Shown: positions 41,792 to 50,753, counted from the stretch's first letter. The stretch: DNA of 64,000 nt from Parcubacteria group bacterium (GCA_028286605.1 JAQBRE010000002.1:186001-250000), one strand, 5' to 3'. A program made the numbers and translations. Notes: a model not told the origin generated them from the letters alone.

Positions 41792-42343
41792 TTACTTCGC
41801 GATACCTTTCACGTAGGCAAGCATCGTCTCTGCATCTGATACTTCGAATGGGTCTTCAGGATAATCGTCGGAAAGTCCTGGTTCAATGAAGAGCTTCTGT
41901 ATGACGCCGTCTTTGACGAGCATCGAGTAGCGCCAGCTACGGTTACCGAATCCGAGATTCTCTTTCTTTACGAGCATTCCCATCTTCTCAGTGAATTCGC
42001 CGTTTCCATCGGGAAGCACTTGTACGTGCTTCAGTCCGAGCTTGTCTGCCCATTGCTTCATCACGAATGCGTCGTTGACCGAAAGGCAGTAGATCGCATC
42101 TATGCCCGCTGCTTTGAACTCGTCATACTTCGCTTCGTAGCCGGGGGCATGGGTTGTAGAGCAGGTAGGAGTAAATGCACCCGGAAGGCCGAATACGACT
42201 ACATTCTTTCCGTCAAAAATCTCTGCAGATGAAACATCTTGCCAGCGATAGGGGTTTTCACCGCCGACAGATTCATCGCGCACACGGGTCTTGAATATAG
42301 CCTCAGGGATATGTTCTTTTTCTTTTAGTGGTTGAGGGCTCAT
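41792..42343 (-). CDS. Prx5-type peroxiredoxin, copy 1
   Basis: 183 residues. Peroxidatic Cys61 in PGAFTPTCSTTHAPGY, then NDAFVMKQWADKLG and the RYSMLVKDGVI strand, the peroxiredoxin-5 family pattern. No second conserved resolving Cys near the C terminus; Cys86 in IYCLSV is present. It reduces peroxides using thioredoxin or glutaredoxin. A nearly identical copy lies 3.2 kb away in the same orientation at 45547-46098. Confidence 0.92.
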   Translation of the reverse strand: MSPQPLKEKEHIPEAIFKTRVRDESVGGENPYRWQDVSSAEIFDGKNVVVFGLPGAFTPTCSTTHAPGYEAKYDEFKAAGIDAIYCLSVNDAFVMKQWADKLGLKHVQVLPDGNGEFTEKMGMLVKKENLGFGNRSWRYSMLVKDGVIQKLFIEPGLSDDYPEDPFEVSDAETMLAYVKGIAK

Positions 42344-42405
42344 CGTGGTTTTGTTACTAGAAAATTAATCTTAAATATAGCACGAATCAGTGGTAGTATG
42401 AATGA

Positions 42406-42816
42406 ATGAAACGGTTTCGGCACATAGTAGCCTTTTCGTTAGGCCTATTCCTGCTTGTCGGGGTCTCTGTCTGCGCAAGCATGATGCTTATGTCGCAGCC
42501 GCACGCAAGCCTGAATGCGCCTGTGTCGTATCACCAGCTTTGCGCACCCCTCGGAAATTTTCCCTGTTTGCCTCTGGGTCATCTTGTGGTCTGGCAGGTG
42601 ATATTTAGCGGCATTCCAAGGCTGATTACGTTCCTGGCGCTTCTCATCTCCATAGGCATCTCGTGCGCTTTTTCAATTTTCTTTACGCGGAGACGTGTGA
42701 TGCGAGATGTGCGAGCACACACCGCGCAAGCTGCTCGTTCCAGACTCCTACCGAGTACGCCCCTGCAGGAAGCTTTTTCGAACGGCATCCTTCACTCGAA
42801 GCGGTTTTCATACTAG
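42406..42816 (+). CDS. Two-helix membrane protein of unknown function
   Basis: 136 residues: membrane helices at about 8-28 and 68-91 and a basic cytoplasmic tail (FFTRRRVMRD, then AARSRLLP). Cysteines between the helices (LCAPLGNFPC) could be disulfide-linked, fitting its place beside the disulfide genes. TAGTAT ends 6 bases before the ATG. Not recognised. Confidence 0.55.
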   Translation: MKRFRHIVAFSLGLFLLVGVSVCASMMLMSQPHASLNAPVSYHQLCAPLGNFPCLPLGHLVVWQVIFSGIPRLITFLALLISIGISCAFSIFFTRRRVMRDVRAHTAQAARSRLLPSTPLQEAFSNGILHSKRFSY

Positions 42817-42875
42817 ATCATCGGTCTAACTGATGTGGTAGCGCCGCTGCGCTTATTCCATCGGTATTATTCACT

Positions 42876-43604
42876 ATGACTATTCGTATGAAATTAGAAT
42901 TCAAATTAAACACACTCATCTTACCCGTTGCAGTGCTTGTCGCAGCTATCCTCATCTCAGGTTCTCTGTTGTGGAGCAGTAATCGCGCATCGGCGGCGGC
43001 GATTGCGGCGAACACGCCGCCTGGAGCGCAAGCGCCATCGATACCAGTCGATTCAAACAAGGTAGTCACGGACAATGAACCGTATGTCGGAGACCAAAAC
43101 GCCCCTATTACTATCGCGTACTGGTTCGATTACCAGTGCCCATTCTGCCACCAGGACGAAGAGACCGTGATACCGACACTCATTCAACAGTATGTAGATA
43201 CTGGGAAAGTGAAAATCGTATTCAAGGATTTCCAGTTTCTTGGCGCTGATTCGACGACACTCGGAGAAGTAGCACGTGCTGTATGGGAAGTATCGCCTAA
43301 CCAGTTCTATGCATGGCACAAGGCAATGTTCGATGCGCAGGGGACTGAGAACACCGGATGGGCAACTCCAGAGAAGATCAAATCAGTGACGACAAACATT
43401 CTGGGAGCTGCTACGGCAGATAAGGTGCTCGCGCTCTCCGTAAGCAAGGCGGCTACCTACCAGCAAGAGATGCAGGCAGACCAGACTGAAGCAGAGAACT
43501 TCGGCGTAAATGGAACCCCGTCTATGATTATTGGCAAGCAGATTATTGTCGGTGCACAGCCTATCGCGCAGTTTGAGGCAGCGATTGCGGCAGCAAGCAA
43601 ATAA
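42876..43604 (+). CDS. DsbA-like thiol oxidoreductase 1
   Basis: 242 residues: an N-terminal anchor (about 14-36), then a thioredoxin fold with a helical insert. Active site CPFC at 88-91 and cis-Pro loop NGTPSMIIG. TATTAT ends 5 bases before the ATG. It oxidises exported proteins, probably with the VKOR two genes on as recharger. First gene of a four-gene overlapping set. Confidence 0.92.
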   Translation: MTIRMKLEFKLNTLILPVAVLVAAILISGSLLWSSNRASAAAIAANTPPGAQAPSIPVDSNKVVTDNEPYVGDQNAPITIAYWFDYQCPFCHQDEETVIPTLIQQYVDTGKVKIVFKDFQFLGADSTTLGEVARAVWEVSPNQFYAWHKAMFDAQGTENTGWATPEKIKSVTTNILGAATADKVLALSVSKAATYQQEMQADQTEAENFGVNGTPSMIIGKQIIVGAQPIAQFEAAIAAASK

Positions 43605-43611
43605 GAGAGAT

Positions 43612-44379
43612 ATGGATCAGAAACGCATGCTGCTCTGGGTGTTCTTTCTCGTCGCCATATCTGGTATCGTGGTCGCTGTCTTAGCTGTCTCAGGAAAGGG
43701 GGGTACGCCTGCACCAACGCAGGCCGTACAACTAACTGCGCCGGTTACTGCGGCGGATCATACCATTGGTTCTAGCAGTGCTCCGGTCACTGTCGTCGAG
43801 TACGCTGACTTCCAGTGCCCTGCATGTCAGGAGTACTCGCCGATTATTACGCAGCTGGTCAAAGACGAAGGACCGAAGGTGTATTTCGCCTATAGGTATT
43901 TCCCTTTGACGCAGCACATGAACGCGCTTCCTTCTGCCAAAGCAGCAGAAGCAGCAGGGCTACAGGGAAAGTTCTGGGAGATGCATGACCTTCTCTTCGC
44001 TAACAATGCGGACTGGGAGAACCTACAGGACCCAACCCTGGTCTTCGTGGGATATGCGAAAACGCTTGGGCTTGATACGACGCAGTTCGCACAGGATATG
44101 AAATCGGCCAAGGTGGCTGGAGTAGTGAATACTGATCTTGCTTTTGCGGATGCCAACCAGCTTACGTATACTCCGAGCATCTTCGTGAATGGCGTGCTCA
44201 TCAATAATCCGTCTAGCTATGCGGACTTCAAGAAGCTCATCGATGACGCAGCAGGGACTCCCGTTCCGCAGACTGCGTCAGCGCCAAGCTCTGCAGGATC
44301 CGCGACGATCGCAGCGACCTCTACTGCCGCCGCACCCGCTGCATCCGCGCCGGCGGCACCGAAACCGTATGCTTGGTAA
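43612..44379 (+). CDS. DsbA-like thiol oxidoreductase 2
   Basis: 255 residues from the ATG at 43612. Anchor helix at about 7-27, active site CPAC at 69-72, cis-Pro in TYTPSIFVNG, and an Ala/Pro/Ser-rich tail of about 40 residues. A second, diverged DsbA-like protein with a different dipeptide between the cysteines (PA instead of PF), so redox potential and partners may differ. Confidence 0.92.
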   Translation: MDQKRMLLWVFFLVAISGIVVAVLAVSGKGGTPAPTQAVQLTAPVTAADHTIGSSSAPVTVVEYADFQCPACQEYSPIITQLVKDEGPKVYFAYRYFPLTQHMNALPSAKAAEAAGLQGKFWEMHDLLFANNADWENLQDPTLVFVGYAKTLGLDTTQFAQDMKSAKVAGVVNTDLAFADANQLTYTPSIFVNGVLINNPSSYADFKKLIDDAAGTPVPQTASAPSSAGSATIAATSTAAAPAASAPAAPKPYAW

Positions 44380-44854
44380 GTTGCTTAACGGAATCCTCCA
44401 GAAACTGTCGATAAGCCCGATACTGCTTTGGTTGTTCAGCTTGCTCGCGACGCTCGGCTTCATCGATTCGGTCTATCTGACGATCGATCACTATACGCAT
44501 GGCATCGTGCCGTGTTATGTAGGAAGTTGCGAAACAGTGCTCACGAGCTCATATGCGAATGGTCTCTTCGGTATCCCGATACCGGTTGCCGTGCTGGGTG
44601 TCATATTCTATTTTTCAGTCCTAGTACTCCTCATGGTGTATTTCGATTCAAAGAATAAAATCGCGCTCTTGCTCGCATTGCTTGCGACATCAATAGGGGT
44701 TCTTGCCTCCGGATATTTCATCTATCTCCAGGCAGATGTCATTGGTGCATGGTGTCAGTATTGTCTCTTCTCGGCGTTCACGTCGACGACGATGTTTGTA
44801 ATCGCATTACTGGTAACAACTAAAATATGGATGAATTCTTCTTCCACCTCGTAA
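44369..44854 (+). CDS. Vitamin K epoxide reductase (VKOR) family protein
   Basis: 161 residues with four membrane helices. The VKOR cysteines are present: loop pair Cys49/Cys54 (PCYVGSC) and the CxxC WCQYC (129-132). VKOR reoxidises DsbA-like proteins and passes electrons to quinone. It overlaps DsbA-like gene 2 by 11 bases and the PAP2 gene by 28 bases. The start at 44369 removes an upstream arginine-rich stretch without membrane character. Confidence 0.93.
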   Translation: MLGKLLNGILQKLSISPILLWLFSLLATLGFIDSVYLTIDHYTHGIVPCYVGSCETVLTSSYANGLFGIPIPVAVLGVIFYFSVLVLLMVYFDSKNKIALLLALLATSIGVLASGYFIYLQADVIGAWCQYCLFSAFTSTTMFVIALLVTTKIWMNSSSTS

Positions 44855-45423
44855 ACAATCTTGCCGGGCAATCGGCAAGCGTGGATACAGTAGTGAAGTA
44901 TCTCTCCACTAATGATCAGCCGATCATGGAGTGGGTAGGGGTGCTGTGCATTGGGTTTGCAGGAGGCAGACTCCTCAAGCCAAAGGTCAGGATGGGAATC
45001 GTGGTCGTGATCTCTGGACTCATCACCGGATATATCGCGCTCATGACGAACTTCTTCTTGTGGTTCCATCGTGCACGGCCGTACACGGTGCTGACCGGGA
45101 ATGATATACATCTCTTGACCAAGGTAAGCGCCGCACAAGCATACACTTCGTTCCCTTCGGGGCATGCGATGTTCTTCTTCTCAATTGCAACTGCTGTGTT
45201 CCTCACGGACAAGTGCAAATGCAAGAAGTTGGGCTGGCTCGCATATGCTGTTGCAACGGTGTTAAGTCTGAGCAAGCTCTACGTGGGAGCGCATTGGCCA
45301 AGCGATCTTATTGTCGGCGGCCTGCTCGGTTCTGCCATCGCATGGATCGTGTGGCGTATTGTGAAGTGCGTGTGCAAGCGGATACAGTCTCGAAAGACCG
45401 TTCCTGAAATAGTGAAAGTGTAG
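44827..45423 (+). CDS. PAP2-family membrane phosphatase 1
   Basis: 198 residues, six helices. Phosphatase motifs: FHRARPY, SFPSGHA and YVGAHWPSDLIVG. Likely dephosphorylates undecaprenyl diphosphate or another lipid phosphate at the outer face. Co-transcribed with VKOR by a 28-base overlap. A basic, Cys-containing tail ends the protein. Confidence 0.87.
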   Translation: MDEFFFHLVNNLAGQSASVDTVVKYLSTNDQPIMEWVGVLCIGFAGGRLLKPKVRMGIVVVISGLITGYIALMTNFFLWFHRARPYTVLTGNDIHLLTKVSAAQAYTSFPSGHAMFFFSIATAVFLTDKCKCKKLGWLAYAVATVLSLSKLYVGAHWPSDLIVGGLLGSAIAWIVWRIVKCVCKRIQSRKTVPEIVKV

Positions 45424-45460
45424 GAGTGCGTGTCAATCCGCGTTCTGCGGAACATGAGTA

Positions 45461-45498
45461 AGACGAACGGCGCGAGAAATCGCGCCGTTCGTCTTGTA
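45461..45498. terminator. Bidirectional intrinsic terminator
   Basis: A 14-base-pair stem AGACGAACGGCGCG / CGCGCCGTTCGTCT with loop AGAAAT, between the PAP2 gene and peroxiredoxin copy 2. Confidence 0.8.
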
Positions 45499-45546
45499 TT
45501 GCTTGGTACCGTACCCGTGCTGGCAATACGTTAAATGCACTGATTC

Positions 45547-46098
45547 TTATGCGGCGCTCCCTTTCACATACGCAAGCATCGTCTCTGCATCCGATACTTC
45601 GAAGGGGTCCTCGGGGTAATCATCAGAGAGGCCGGGCTCAATAAAGAGTTTCTGTATGACGCCGTCTTTTACGAGCATGGAATAGCGCCAGCTACGATTA
45701 CCGAACCCAAGATTCTCTTTCTTCACGAGCATGCCCATCTTTTCGGTGAACGCGCCGTTCCCGTCCGGAAGCATTTTTACGTTCTCAAGTCCGAGCTTGT
45801 CTGCCCACTGCTTCATGACGAACGCGTCGTTCACTGAGAGACAATAGATCTCATCGATCCCGAGCGCTTTGAATTCATCGTACTTCGCTTCGTACCCCGG
45901 AGCATGCGTCGTAGAGCAGGTAGGTGTGAACGCGCCCGGAAGACCGAACACCACTACATTCTTTCCATCAAAAATCTCTGCGGACGGTACATCCTGCCAA
46001 CGGTACGGGTTCTCACCGCCGATAGATTCATCGCGCACGCGAGTCTTGAAAACTGTTGCAGGAACACATTCTTCTTCTTTCAGGGGTTGGTGTGACAT
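45547..46098 (-). CDS. Prx5-type peroxiredoxin, copy 2
   Basis: 183 residues, roughly 90 percent identical to copy 1 by eye; most differences are in the first 20 residues and in the last two. Catalytic Cys61 in PGAFTPTCSTTH is kept. The two copies bracket the DsbA-DsbA-VKOR-PAP2 block in direct orientation. The duplication may reflect peroxide load from disulfide formation, or recent recombination. Confidence 0.92.
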   Translation of the reverse strand: MSHQPLKEEECVPATVFKTRVRDESIGGENPYRWQDVPSAEIFDGKNVVVFGLPGAFTPTCSTTHAPGYEAKYDEFKALGIDEIYCLSVNDAFVMKQWADKLGLENVKMLPDGNGAFTEKMGMLVKKENLGFGNRSWRYSMLVKDGVIQKLFIEPGLSDDYPEDPFEVSDAETMLAYVKGSAA

Positions 46099-46183
46099 GA
46101 TGTTTTGTTAGTAGAAAATCAGGCATACGATACCACGATCCGGTTGTAGCGTGAATGAAGTGTGCCGAGAGCTACGGCAACGA

Positions 46184-46660
46184 TTACGCCGATTCGCGTT
46201 TTCGAACGACCGCATATTCGCGATAGATGAAATACAGCACGACGAGGTCGAACGCTGTTATCGCAACAACAAGTATCGAGTGCAGGGTTACGATCTGATA
46301 TATCTGATACAGAACGAACAGTCCAAGCACGACGAGTGAAGCAGGATAGGCCCACAGCTTATTACGGAGCAGAGCGACGATAAGAAAAAGCTTTATGACG
46401 CCTCGACTGAGCAGATAGAATGCTAAGAAAATCTCGAGCGACGTAGAGAATGAATGTGCAAGGTGCAGTATCTGGTTCGCGATGAAATCATTCGGTTCTT
46501 CCATGAGTTCGCCGCGCGTAAAGAACATCGCAAGCTGGTTCACGAGCGTAGGCCGTGCGAAGAGCATGAGTGCCCCCGCGATAATCTCTAGTATGGACAC
46601 CGCTCCCTTAAGAAGGATGCCGATGCGGAAATATTCATATATATTCTTTTCAGTTTCCAT
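46184..46660 (-). CDS. DUF2127-like membrane protein 1
   Basis: 158 residues from the ATG at 46660 (METEKNIYEYFRIGILLKG). Four membrane helices with the family blocks ILLKGAVSILEIIAGAL, YLLSRGVIKLFLIVALLRNKLWAYP and VLYQIYQI. Function unknown. Its start codon lies just inside the end of PAP2 gene 2 on the same strand, so they are co-transcribed. A paralogue is at 58250-58732. Confidence 0.82.
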   Translation of the reverse strand: METEKNIYEYFRIGILLKGAVSILEIIAGALMLFARPTLVNQLAMFFTRGELMEEPNDFIANQILHLAHSFSTSLEIFLAFYLLSRGVIKLFLIVALLRNKLWAYPASLVVLGLFVLYQIYQIVTLHSILVVAITAFDLVVLYFIYREYAVVRKRESA

Positions 46661-46662
46661 AC

Positions 46663-47226
46663 TTATAGAACTATACCTCTCCACCATACGCTGCGTTCAA
46701 TGGCAGGGCTTACATACTGTGCAACGAACCAGCCGCACGCGATACCAAGCACTGCGCCCGCAATGATGTCAGAAGGGTAATGTATCCCAGCGGCAACACG
46801 TGCAAGGACGACGAACGTGCTAAGAACGTAGAAGAGAACCCCAAGCTTCTTATTCATGAAATACACGCCCGTTGAGAACGCGAAGAAAAAGAGCGCGTGG
46901 CCGGAAGGGAAGGAAGGCGCGTGCTCCTGAATAAGCTGATGCACCTGATAACTAAGGAAGGGTCGAGGTCGCGGAAAGAAATAACGTATCGGGCTTCCGA
47001 TACCGATACGAGCGATGAGCGCGCCAAGTAACACCGAGCTGAACGCAAAGAGCTTCTGCTTAATTGAGAGCAGCTGCTGCGAAAGCAGATACAGTGCGAA
47101 GCCAGCCACGAGCATGTATGGCAGGTACGACGCGATCCCTACGATCACTGCATTGGTAAGCGGATTGTGCCCAGCAAGACTGTTGAGCGCAAAGAAAAGA
47201 GTTATGTCCCAGGATCCGAAATTCAT
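46663..47226 (-). CDS. PAP2-family membrane phosphatase 2
   Basis: 187 residues, six helices, motifs RYFFPRPRPF, SFPSGHA and AGIHYPSDIIAG, closely matching undecaprenyl-diphosphatase of the BcrC type, which recycles the carrier lipid for wall synthesis. It overlaps the COG4705 gene by 4 bases and is followed by DUF2127 gene 1. Confidence 0.88.
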   Translation of the reverse strand: MNFGSWDITLFFALNSLAGHNPLTNAVIVGIASYLPYMLVAGFALYLLSQQLLSIKQKLFAFSSVLLGALIARIGIGSPIRYFFPRPRPFLSYQVHQLIQEHAPSFPSGHALFFFAFSTGVYFMNKKLGVLFYVLSTFVVLARVAAGIHYPSDIIAGAVLGIACGWFVAQYVSPAIERSVWWRGIVL

Positions 47227-48050
47227 TTTTTAATGATACCGGTATCTCGCTTCGTAATACTAAGATAGATCACCAGAACAAGAATAGCGGCAAGGAAGAT
47301 AAAACTGGTCACTGTTGTACCAAGCCCGAGGCCGCCACTGCTTATATCTTGAGAGAGATAATCGCCGATAGACGCTCCGAGCGGTCGCGTAAGAATATAT
47401 GCGACCCAGAACGCAGCAACGGCATTAGCAGATTCAGGCAGGTGTTTGGATTCATTCATGGCTTTTCCTGTGTAGTGGAATGTAGCGACGATGCCTATCA
47501 GTGCCGCAAAGATAAGAGCGGAAATAAGATATCCGAAGTTAAGTCCCTCAGCCATCCAGTCTCCTGCAGAAGTGCCGAGTGCGAATGTGAATAGGATTGC
47601 GAGCCAATAAAAGGCTTCACGCTTCGTAGTAAAGATGGAGTGGATGGAAAGCGTATGCTCAACGCGATACCAGATCCAGAACACGGCGGCCAAGATGAGA
47701 CTGAACACCAGTGTCGTAACCGGAAGAGCTACGCCAAGATTATCGGTCAGATTATCCGTAATCTGCGTGCCGACGACGCTGATAAGCACCACGGAAAGCC
47801 AATAAATCCAGGGAACATATTTTCGCGACCGGAACTGCATAAAAAGAACGACCGCAAGAACTGCGGCAGTAATGAGGGTCGTGATAGTAAGGCCAAGATT
47901 GACGGTAGATTGTAGGAAATCGGAAGCAGTCTCGCCGACGGTCGTGCAAAGCACCTTGATAATCCAGAAATATACGGTAATTTCCGGTACTTTGCTTAGC
48001 ATTTTCCCTACTTTATCATTCTGAATAACAGGAGCTTCTGTTGGCGGCAT
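47223..48050 (-). CDS. COG4705-type membrane protein with four internal repeats
   Basis: 275 residues with about eight membrane helices in four repeats. Each repeat carries a related motif: TTVGETASDFL, SVVGTQITDNL, FALGTSAGDWM and RPLGASIGDYL. The spacing of about 60-65 residues suggests quadruplication of a two-helix unit. The family is known mostly as 'membrane-anchored protein' with no proven function. Conserved Gly and Asp in the helices could line a transport path. Confidence 0.82.
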   Translation of the reverse strand: MPPTEAPVIQNDKVGKMLSKVPEITVYFWIIKVLCTTVGETASDFLQSTVNLGLTITTLITAAVLAVVLFMQFRSRKYVPWIYWLSVVLISVVGTQITDNLTDNLGVALPVTTLVFSLILAAVFWIWYRVEHTLSIHSIFTTKREAFYWLAILFTFALGTSAGDWMAEGLNFGYLISALIFAALIGIVATFHYTGKAMNESKHLPESANAVAAFWVAYILTRPLGASIGDYLSQDISSGGLGLGTTVTSFIFLAAILVLVIYLSITKRDTGIIKK

Positions 48051-48144
48051 GGATACGTGGCTATGAGTAAATAAATGGGCAGCAGCCCTCCCTCATAGTA
48101 CGCGTTTCATGCCGTTTTATTTCATATGGAATATACTCAGATGA

Positions 48145-48720
48145 ATGGACCCCTCAGACTCGACCGACGAAGCGCTTGCGCAGCGCCTGCAGGCAGGAGA
48201 CGAAGAGTCACTCTCGCTTCTTATGCAGCGCTTCGAGCCGAAGCTGATGCGCTATGGCCGGCGCTTCCTTGAAGGGCAGCGCGAGGACGTGTTGCGCCAG
48301 GCCGTACAAGACATTTTCATTTCTGCGTATCAGAATATCGAATCCTTCGACCCGCGTCAGAGATTCTCGCCCTGGATATATCGCATAGCGCATAACGCAT
48401 TCGTTGATATCTTGCGGCGAAGAACGAAGCAGCCGCTCTATGGAATCGATTTCGACCAGCTGATTTCACATCCGATACATGAGGACTCATTCGCTGCAGA
48501 GAAAGAACAAGAGGAAATCCGCGTACTAGTAGAGAAGGGTCTTGGTGAACTCGCTCCTGCCCAGCGCGAAATAATAGTCCTATACTATTTCGAAGAGCTG
48601 AGCTACAAGGAAATAGCTGATGTGCTTCATGTGCCGGTGAGCACCGTAGGAGTTCGGCTCGCTCGCGCACGCACGACCCTGAAGCGCACGCTGCCGAACT
48701 CCTCCGAACTACCCCTATGA
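48145..48720 (+). CDS. RNA polymerase sigma factor, ECF-like
   Basis: 191 residues: region 2 (EDVLRQAVQDIFISAYQNIESFD, RFSPWIYRIAHNAFVDILRR) and region 4 (LAPAQREIIVLYYFEELSYKEIADVL, STVGVRLARARTTLKR). No regions 1.1 or 3. TATACT ends 7 bases before the ATG. It overlaps the next gene by 4 bases, an arrangement typical of sigma factor and anti-sigma factor. Confidence 0.93.
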   Translation: MDPSDSTDEALAQRLQAGDEESLSLLMQRFEPKLMRYGRRFLEGQREDVLRQAVQDIFISAYQNIESFDPRQRFSPWIYRIAHNAFVDILRRRTKQPLYGIDFDQLISHPIHEDSFAAEKEQEEIRVLVEKGLGELAPAQREIIVLYYFEELSYKEIADVLHVPVSTVGVRLARARTTLKRTLPNSSELPL

Positions 48721-49442
48721 ACGAGAATAACCCAGATTCCATACAGCAGGCCGTACTCGACAAAGTTCGGGCAGGAACAGTACGTCGTCGTCCGCGCTGG
48801 CAATTCATCCTGCGCGTAGCAGGAACTATCGTGGTTATATCGCTGCTACTCGTTATCGCTGCCTTCCTCATAAGTTTCATCCTGTACAGCTTGAATGAAA
48901 GCGGCGAGCAATTCCTGCTCGGTTTCGGACTTCGCGGCATACAAGTATTCCTGACGCTGTTCCCGTGGCTATTCGGCCTCGTTGCGCTTGGCCTTATCGT
49001 GCTGCTCGAATGGCTCATTCGCGGATTCAGATTCGGCTACCGCATACCGCTTCTGAATATATTCCTAGGCGTTGTCGGCGTGAGCATCGTGCTCGGTATA
49101 GTAATAAGCGTTACGCCGCTTCACACGACCCTGCAAGGATTCGCCGCTAAGGACCAGCTTCCGATACTCGGGCAGCCCTATAAGCACGTCCTGGATCATC
49201 ATGAAGATGAGGGACTTTCGCGCGGAAAAGTCATAACCGTTGGTGCGAATGAATTCATCATTCAGCACGATGATCACGACCGCGATACGGACGACGGGAC
49301 CTTTTCCATACACGTAGCCCCTGATGCGTCTATCGTGCTTCCGCATGTCGGTGATGAAGTCCTCGTATTCGGCGAACCGGAACAAGGGTATATAGACGCT
49401 AGTAACGTACTAGTGCTATCTCCGCTTTTACCGGTGAAATAA
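48717..49442 (+). CDS. Membrane protein, probable sigma-factor partner
   Basis: 241 residues: a cytoplasmic N terminus of about 30 residues (QQAVLDKVRAGTVRRRPRW), three helices (about 30-55, 65-95 and 103-125), then a hydrophilic domain (about 130-241) with HHEDEG and HDDHDRDTDDG, acidic and His-rich and possibly metal-binding, and an OB-like end (VGDEVLVFGEP). ATGA overlap with the sigma gene suggests an anti-sigma role. No zinc anti-sigma motif is seen. Confidence 0.6.
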   Translation: MNENNPDSIQQAVLDKVRAGTVRRRPRWQFILRVAGTIVVISLLLVIAAFLISFILYSLNESGEQFLLGFGLRGIQVFLTLFPWLFGLVALGLIVLLEWLIRGFRFGYRIPLLNIFLGVVGVSIVLGIVISVTPLHTTLQGFAAKDQLPILGQPYKHVLDHHEDEGLSRGKVITVGANEFIIQHDDHDRDTDDGTFSIHVAPDASIVLPHVGDEVLVFGEPEQGYIDASNVLVLSPLLPVK

Positions 49443-49488
49443 AAAGAGGCGAATGTGCGTACTAAGGCTATACACCCGAGAATAGTCT

Positions 49489-50004
49489 ATGAAAAAATTC
49501 CTCGCATCATTCATCTTTATCGTCGGATTCATCGGGTACGCCGTGTATGCGAATAGTTCAGCTTCGAGTGCTAACGCACAGACCGTTACGGTATCTAATC
49601 CTTCCGCTAGCACGGCGGCCGATACGGCCGCCTCTGTACCAACGCAGACATCCGCAGGATCGGCACCGCCGACACAACCGGTAACGCCTGTGACGGTAGT
49701 GAAGAAGCCGGCCGCTGCGGCCGGCAAATATGCCGATGGCACCTACACTGGCATCGCCGCGGATGCGTACTACGGAAACATTCAGGTGAAAGCAACAATC
49801 TCCGGAGGAAAGCTTACAGATGTGGCCTTCCTGCAATATCCCTCGGATCGAAATACATCCGTCTATATAAATCAGCAGGCGATGCCCGTGCTTCGTTCGG
49901 AAGCTATCCAAGCGCAGAGCGCGAATGTAAATGGGGTCTCCGGGGCATCAGATTCGAGCGCGGCATTCAAGCAGTCTCTTGCAAGCGCGCTTGCCAAGGC
50001 ATAA
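49489..50004 (+). CDS. Anchored FMN-binding domain protein (RnfG/NqrC-like)
   Basis: 171 residues: an N-terminal signal or anchor (about 4-22), Pro/Thr linker and an FMN_bind domain (about 78-171). KYADGTYTGIAADAYYGNIQV opens the domain and VSGASDSSAAFKQSL near the end is the flavinylation motif SGAxxSS, where a Ser or Thr accepts FMN through a phosphoester bond. It is an extracellular one-domain electron carrier. The enzyme that attaches FMN is encoded 2 bases downstream. Confidence 0.87.
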   Translation: MKKFLASFIFIVGFIGYAVYANSSASSANAQTVTVSNPSASTAADTAASVPTQTSAGSAPPTQPVTPVTVVKKPAAAAGKYADGTYTGIAADAYYGNIQVKATISGGKLTDVAFLQYPSDRNTSVYINQQAMPVLRSEAIQAQSANVNGVSGASDSSAAFKQSLASALAKA

Positions 50005-50006
50005 CT

Positions 50007-50753
50007 ATGAGACAGCAGCGAATTATCATGGGCATGCCCGTGCAACTTGAAATTACAGACGAACACGCACCGCTCGAGCTATACGAACGAGTATTCGATT
50101 ATTTAAAAAGTATCGATACACGTTTCAGTACGTATATACAAGAGAGTGAAGTATCGAGAATCAATCGCCATGAACTGAAAGAAGCAGAGTACAGTGCTGA
50201 GATGCAGGAAGTGCTTTCGCTTTCAGAAGAAACGAAGAACCAGACCGGAGGATATTTCGATATACGTACTCCTGAAGGACTTCTTGATCCGTCAGGTCTC
50301 GTGAAAGGGTGGGCGATCAATGCCGCGGCATCAATAGTTTCTGAAGCAGGATTCAAGGATTTCTACATTGAGATCGCCGGTGACATTCAGACGAACGGCA
50401 TGAATGCTGAAGGGAAGGAGTGGAGTATCGGCATTCGTAATCCGCTTTCGCGCGACGAAGTGGTGAAAGTCCTGTATCCACGAGGCGCAGGAATCGCGAC
50501 TTCCGGAACTTCTGAGCGCGGAAATCATATATACGATCCCCATGCGCCAGGCGTACATCCCGATTCGTATGCGAGCATAACGGTTATCGGACCGAACGTG
50601 TACGAAGCTGATCGCTTCGCCACCGCTGCGTTCGCCATGGGCGAATCGGGCATCCGTTTCATTGAGGCGCTGCCCGGCTTCGAGGCATATGCGATCAATC
50701 ATAAAGGAATCGCGACCATGACGAGCGGCTTCGATTCATACACGAACATATGA
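50007..50753 (+). CDS. apbE: FAD:protein FMN transferase ApbE
   Basis: 248 residues: IIMGMPVQLEI, RFSTYIQESEVSRIN, LLDPSGLVKGWAINAAASI, IEIAGDIQTNG and a closing TSGTSERGNHIYDP block with the catalytic/metal residues. It moves FMN from FAD to Ser/Thr of a partner. It has no signal peptide or lipobox, unlike most ApbE proteins, so it would act in the cytoplasm or on the partner before export, which is unusual. It lies between its substrate gene and the reductase fusion, overlapping the latter by 4 bases. Confidence 0.93.
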   Translation: MRQQRIIMGMPVQLEITDEHAPLELYERVFDYLKSIDTRFSTYIQESEVSRINRHELKEAEYSAEMQEVLSLSEETKNQTGGYFDIRTPEGLLDPSGLVKGWAINAAASIVSEAGFKDFYIEIAGDIQTNGMNAEGKEWSIGIRNPLSRDEVVKVLYPRGAGIATSGTSERGNHIYDPHAPGVHPDSYASITVIGPNVYEADRFATAAFAMGESGIRFIEALPGFEAYAINHKGIATMTSGFDSYTNI

